From the NCBI GenBank assembly GCA_947561395.2, contig OX387192.1, forward strand, positions 36,291,520 through 36,355,519: 64,000 nucleotides of DNA, given 5' to 3'. The translations under genes and the position numbers were made by a program. Origin of the DNA: Buxus sempervirens. Its lineage: Eukaryota > Streptophyta > Magnoliopsida > Buxales > Buxaceae. Position 1 is the stretch's first letter. Each line of letters opens with the position of its first letter. The notes beneath the pieces were generated by a model. The model was not told the DNA's origin and did no database searches. It saw only the letters and a list, made by a program, of their open reading frames with translations. Positions 47,801 to 64,000 of the stretch are shown here, one piece after another.

Positions 47801-48600
47801 ATGTTTGTAGCTTGAATGAGGTATTCTTGGTACACAAAGGCCTCTCCCAAGAAGCGGATTTCAGCATTTAAGCTCGGAATAGCACGAGTGTATGTTCACT
47901 TGCAAGCATGTACCGGAGTAAATTCAATGCATGATGATCGGAACGGTTAGCAGAAAATTTCTGCACAACATTTTAGCAAACGCAAAATTTGAACAGCTAA
48001 CTCATATAAAAAATCCTATCGGTGAAAGATGGAAAGTGATTCCTTGACGTGTTTGAAGTGGGTCTTCTTCTCACTTGCATCCTTACCTGGAATTACTATA
48101 GTTTGCAGATGAATTAGGAGGTGTTTTTTTTTGGTTAAAGCAGATGAGTCAGGTTTATAAAGTTATTTTATCAAATAATAAATATCCTAATTTGATCAAA
48201 AAGATGGTAAATCACAAAAGCTTCTCTAACTCTAAATACACAAACACACACTATGCAAAGAATGACTAATTCTCTAAAAATTTTCAGTTAGGGATCTGCC
48301 TTCCAAACTTGTAATTCTAGGTACAGGTATAGTGAAATGTGAGACATATATATCATACCAACAATTATGGTCAAATCAGCTATTATTAGCATAAATTCTT
48401 CGAATATCTTATAACAATTGTGATTTGTTATTGTGTCAAAGATCATAAAATGATTTAGTCAATATAAATTGTCCATTTCATAAGGATTTTCTAGGTTAGT
48501 TATGTTACAGTATTTTAGTAAAATAAAATAAAACGTTTTAGTGGGGCATACGGTTTTGACTTAAGACTTTTTTAAGTACAAAAAAGAAAAAAGAAAAAAA
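47801..48600 (+). repeat. Inverted CUL1 3' flank and shared spacer
   Basis: About 47870-48060 is the reverse complement of the 3' flank seen on the minus-strand copies (compare 9990-10130 and 50000-50100), so the plus-strand fragment brought its own 3' flank. About 48130-48600 matches 28690-28860 and 31230-31400. Non-coding. Confidence 0.6.
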
Positions 48601-48975
48601 GAACCCTAACGTGGTTATTCTTCTAACGCCCTCTCTATCTCTCTTGGTCTTCTCTTCTCCTCTTTCGTTTTTGTGAAGAAACCCTAGCTCTCCTCCTATT
48701 TGTCTTCTCATTATTGGGCAAAGTACGGGTGTAGTTTTTCTGCACTTTGCCTGATCTGTGTGCTGAGGATTCAGGTGTTAACAGTGGTGATATTGGGCTG
48801 TTGTATTTTGGGGGTGATGCGTTTGGGTTCAGCGGCTGCACTTGTTCTTCTTGCAAGAGCGCAAATCACCTTAAAGAGAGCGACCTAGTTCACGTCTCAA
48901 ACCTATTTCTGCTGATTTTTGATTTTTAGTATTCACAACAACCACGGTTTGTTTGGATTTGCAAATCACAGGTAT
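48600..48975 (+). other. Exon-like insert, possible captured gene 5' end
   Basis: A CT-rich leader-like tract (48620-48700) is followed by a stretch whose composition looks coding on the plus strand: the frame reading GDIGLLYFGGDAFGFSG then CTCSSCKSANHLKESD has paired cysteines like a small metal site. It is not present in the parallel positions of other units (2470 or 31300). No family recognised. It could be a captured first exon. Confidence 0.35.
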
Positions 48976-49059
48976 TCTTTTATCGCAACAATTTTATATA
49001 TCATCAGCAACAAGTTATATATAATATCTTAATTTTTTTAAAAAAAAATTATCTAATAC

Positions 49060-49210
49060 GAATGCATTTATTCTAGAGCTAAAATCTGGTAGTACCATGA
49101 AACCACCGAAGGGGGCATGTTTTGGGATGTGGGGCCCTTTTCAAGAAAAAGGGCATCCATCCACATGTTTCACACTGGTACCACTAAGTGGCACCAGATG
49201 AAATGGTATC
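49060..49210. mobile_element. Mutator-type MITE, 151 bp
   Basis: Flanked by a perfect 9-bp duplication ATCTAATAC (49051-49059 and 49211-49219), the size expected for Mutator-like elements. Ends GAATGCATTT and, in reverse, GATACCATTT are only loosely inverted. The empty site is visible near 2636 and 31521 in the parallel units. Confidence 0.7.
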
Positions 49211-49219
49211 ATCTAATAC

Positions 49220-50110
49220 TTATTAGGTTTCCAAAATGTATATGACTATATAAATTTTAAAGTTTTTCATGTTTGTGCTAAGGAACAAGTTCAAACCTTC
49301 CTCCTACATACAAAAAATAATTTTTAATACGTTTGGATTGTTAGTCACCAAGCCCTAAACAACGTGGACTCTCACCCTTTCAAGTCCACTATGGTCATCG
49401 TCATTCATGTATCCCATCTCAATTGACGTCTCAACACAGTTGAACCTCCATTTTTTGTGGCTTTTATACTTGGTGAAAGAATCAACAAAACTTACAGCTA
49501 ATAGAGGCGCATGAGACGGAAAAAAGGATGAAAACGGATAAGAGATGAAACATTGATGGTTTTTTTGTTACGTTTAATAGGGTTTGGCCTTAATGGTTTA
49601 TGGAGTCTTTGTTGAGTAAGCACTTAATATTTAGAATCGTGACATTTTTTCAAAGAATACGTGCATTGATTTTGTCACTAGACCTGTTTTCGCATTGATT
49701 TTGTCAAAGAATACGTGCATTCAGATTGCGACTGTGGTTCTTTTATCCTTCTTTTTTTCTTTTCAAAATAGTAAATAAAAAAACAATATCAAGATCCAGA
49801 CTCTTGTACATGAATTTGAGTACAAAAGGTATCTTCTAATTTAACTGTGGAAATGCCAAAACAATATTCAATATGAGAGATGGGATTAGATTACAATTTG
49901 ACAGGATGGACGCTTGTAAGCATAAAAATAAACTGACTCATCTGCTTTAACCAGAAAAAACAAAAAGCCTCCTTATTCATCTTTTACCGATAGGATTTTT
50001 GATATGATATGAGTTAGCCGATAGGATTTTCTGCTTACCGTTCCCATCATCGCCAAAAGATGCATTGAATTTACTCCGGTACGCACTTGCAGGTGAACGT
50101 GCTATTTGAA
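49220..50110 (-). other. 3' flank of copy E
   Basis: Non-coding. The right end (49990-50110) is the 3' untranslated type shared with copies A and D. 49800-49850 resembles the copy B flank at 9760. Between 49310 and 49760 I see nothing recognisable beyond a short repeated TTTTGTCA..GAATACGTGCATT tract. Confidence 0.5.
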
Positions 50111-62485
<12,375 letters not shown>

Positions 62486-62522
62486 GTTGTCACACTCAAA
62501 CTTCCTCCTTCAAATTTATAAT

Positions 62523-63246
62523 CTGCAAAGAACTTGCACCCCAAATGTAAAAAATTTGGATAAATTGCAAGAGGAAAAAAAAAAACCAACAACAAACATC
62601 AAACCCTAAATCCAACATGTTAAAAAGTTTTCCTTTTTACTCCAAACAACATGAATTCCAACACAACAACAAACCATAGATTTATAAACTCATTACCTCA
62701 TGAATTCAAACCAAAATGAATAGATAGACCGAAACAACAACCTAAACAACTTCATCCCTCAAAATTATAATCTGCAAAGAACTTGCACCTCCAAATGTCA
62801 AAATTTGGATAAATTGCAACGAAAAAGAAACATCCACACCAAGAATTCAAGTATTGTATGCATCATAACACAAACCCTAATTCCAAAAATGTTAAAAAAA
62901 TTCCCCTTTTATTTCAGACAACATGAATTCCAAAAACAACAACAAAACCTAGATTAATAAATTCATTACCTCATGAATTCAAACCAAAACAAATCAATAG
63001 ACCAAAACAACAATCTAAACAAAACCAGAAAGAATAAAAAAAACAAAATCAATTCACCATCTCTAACACAATGATTTCAACAACACGGATATAGGCGAAA
63101 TTGCAGGAAAAAAAATTTGAGACACTATAATCTGAAAATAAAATGAAAATAACAAATTCTGATGAAGGCAAAATAGAAACAAATTTAGAACAAATCAAAT
63201 GCAGATTTCAAATAAGAAAAGAAACAAAGAAAGAATCGTCTATCAC
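62523..63246 (-). other. 5' leader intron of copy E with an internal tandem duplication
   Basis: Donor CCAG|GTGATA at 63247/63246 and acceptor TTTGCAG near 62523 define a leader intron of 724 bases, longer than the 433 of copy B. The excess is a tandem duplication with a period of about 249 bases: the word ATCTGCAAAGAACTTGCACC occurs at 62521 and 62770, so a second possible acceptor exists at about 62772. Confidence 0.65.
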
Positions 63247-63247
63247 C

Positions 63248-63650
63248 TGGTTTAAGTTGATGCAGAAAATGTAGACCCAGAAAAGGTGAAAATAAGCATT
63301 GATAAGAGTGCAAGAGATGTTATAGAAGTTGTTTTAAATAACTTCTATAAAATGAAAGAAGTGGTAAATAAGTTATATAGATGGTTAGATATGGGCACTT
63401 TCAAATGGGTTGGATTTTGGTTGATCACCTACAAGAAGTCTAATAAATGGCTGAACAAAGGCATTGATTCTTCTGTTAAGAAATAAATACACAGCAGAGT
63501 CCGGCAAAATTAGAAAAGCAAACTACCCAGAAACACTCATGAATAAGTAAATTGAAACAAACCCAAATCATATTTTGGCGTTTAATGATCGCCAGGGTAG
63601 AATATACCAAAAAAACACAAAGAAGAAAGAAAAAAGAAAAACGAAAAAAG
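63248..63650 (-). promoter_or_regulatory. Leader/promoter flank of copy E
   Basis: The leader exon begins right of 63247. Up to about 63600 the sequence is distantly related to the flanks of copies B-D (the tract AAACCCAAATCATATTTT is shared), then diverges completely. No plain TATA placement is possible. Confidence 0.45.
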
Positions 63651-63731
63651 AAAAGAAAAGAGAAATCACGTAGCGAAAGCTGTCTGGATCTTTAACACAA
63701 GATCCAGAAAGAAGTAATACCAGAATTCCGA

Positions 63732-63878
63732 TCACAAGATTTGTTTATCTACCGCGCCTGCTAATTCAAGATTATCTCCAGCAAAGAAATGCTCGTAGAA
63801 TGCCGATGAATCCTGCCTTGGGGTCCCAGGCTCCAACTTCATTAACCAGATTCCAAGCGGATCAAAATTCAGCTTCAT
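63732..63878 (-). CDS. Small open frame, 48 codons, hypothetical
   Basis: The minus-strand ATG at 63876-63878 opens MKLNFDPLGIWLMKLEPG..., rich in ordinary amino acids, and closes with TGA at 63732-63734. It is preceded by a CT-rich tract like a plant leader (63885-63990). It could be the first exon or an upstream open frame of a gene transcribed leftward, possibly copy E itself. No family recognised, and it is absent from the other flanks. Confidence 0.3.
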   Translation of the reverse strand: MKLNFDPLGIWLMKLEPGTPRQDSSAFYEHFFAGDNLELAGAVDKQIL

Positions 63879-64000
63879 ACTCTTTCAGAGCGGAGAGAAA
63901 GAAAGAGACAGAAGTGAGAGACGAAAGAAAAGAAACTCTTTCCGCGCGGAAAGAGAGCGAGACAAGAAACAGAACTAGAGCTTGCACGGGTAATGCAGCA

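Overview
This window is plant nuclear DNA, almost certainly from a flowering plant. It is AT-rich, its genes carry many small introns with GT/AG borders, it holds an organelle-type pentatricopeptide repeat (PPR) gene remnant, and it is crowded with plant-type hAT, LTR, TRIM and LINE elements. The backbone is a tandem array of CULLIN1 (CUL1) genes and gene pieces, nearly all on the minus strand. CUL1 is the scaffold of SCF E3 ubiquitin ligases. I assembled exon structures by hand from splice signals and from the known CUL1 family sequence; no transcript data were available. The species cannot be named from the sequence.

Layout. 1-2860: upstream flank of a cullin unit off the left edge, a hAT-type MITE, and a plus-strand scrap of CUL1 exons 17-18. 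2861-5871: copy A, a broken CUL1 pseudogene hit by a copia-type solo LTR. 6108-8625: a 2.5 kb solo LTR. 8668-9724: a PPR pseudogene. 10212-20175: copy B, a full-length CUL1-like gene of 23 coding exons whose frame stays open (about 866 codons). It carries an in-frame internal duplication of exons 8-11 that adds 126 residues. 20646-23100: its upstream flank. 23455-24376: copy C, only the last four exons, nearly identical to B. 25230-27850: a second copy of the upstream flank. 28380-28595: another plus-strand exon 17-18 scrap. 28879-31188: a second solo LTR of the 6108 family. 31738-34053: copy D, exons 1-2 joined to a truncated 17 and 18. A 5.7 kb hAT transposon (34658-40398) splits its leader from its promoter. 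40407-43060: third copy of the upstream flank. 43061-50110: a graveyard of plus-strand CUL1 3' fragments, nested MITEs and a Helitron-like block. 50111-62485: copy E, a second full-length and more divergent CUL1-like gene of 18 coding exons (about 753 codons). It has a different in-frame hybrid-exon duplication, has lost one intron, and carries an RTE-like LINE with a TRIM nested in it inside intron 2.

A, E and the 3' end of D form one sequence subtype (C-terminus WYVP). B and C (RYLA) form the other, and the 5' end of D groups with B. The array therefore grew by repeated duplication and recombination between subtypes. B and E are the only copies that could encode whole cullins. Both keep the C-terminal winged-helix region with the neddylation lysine motif RIMK. 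The most notable point is that both have independently gained an in-frame intragenic tandem duplication with a breakpoint in exon 8, each producing a hybrid exon with usable splice sites.
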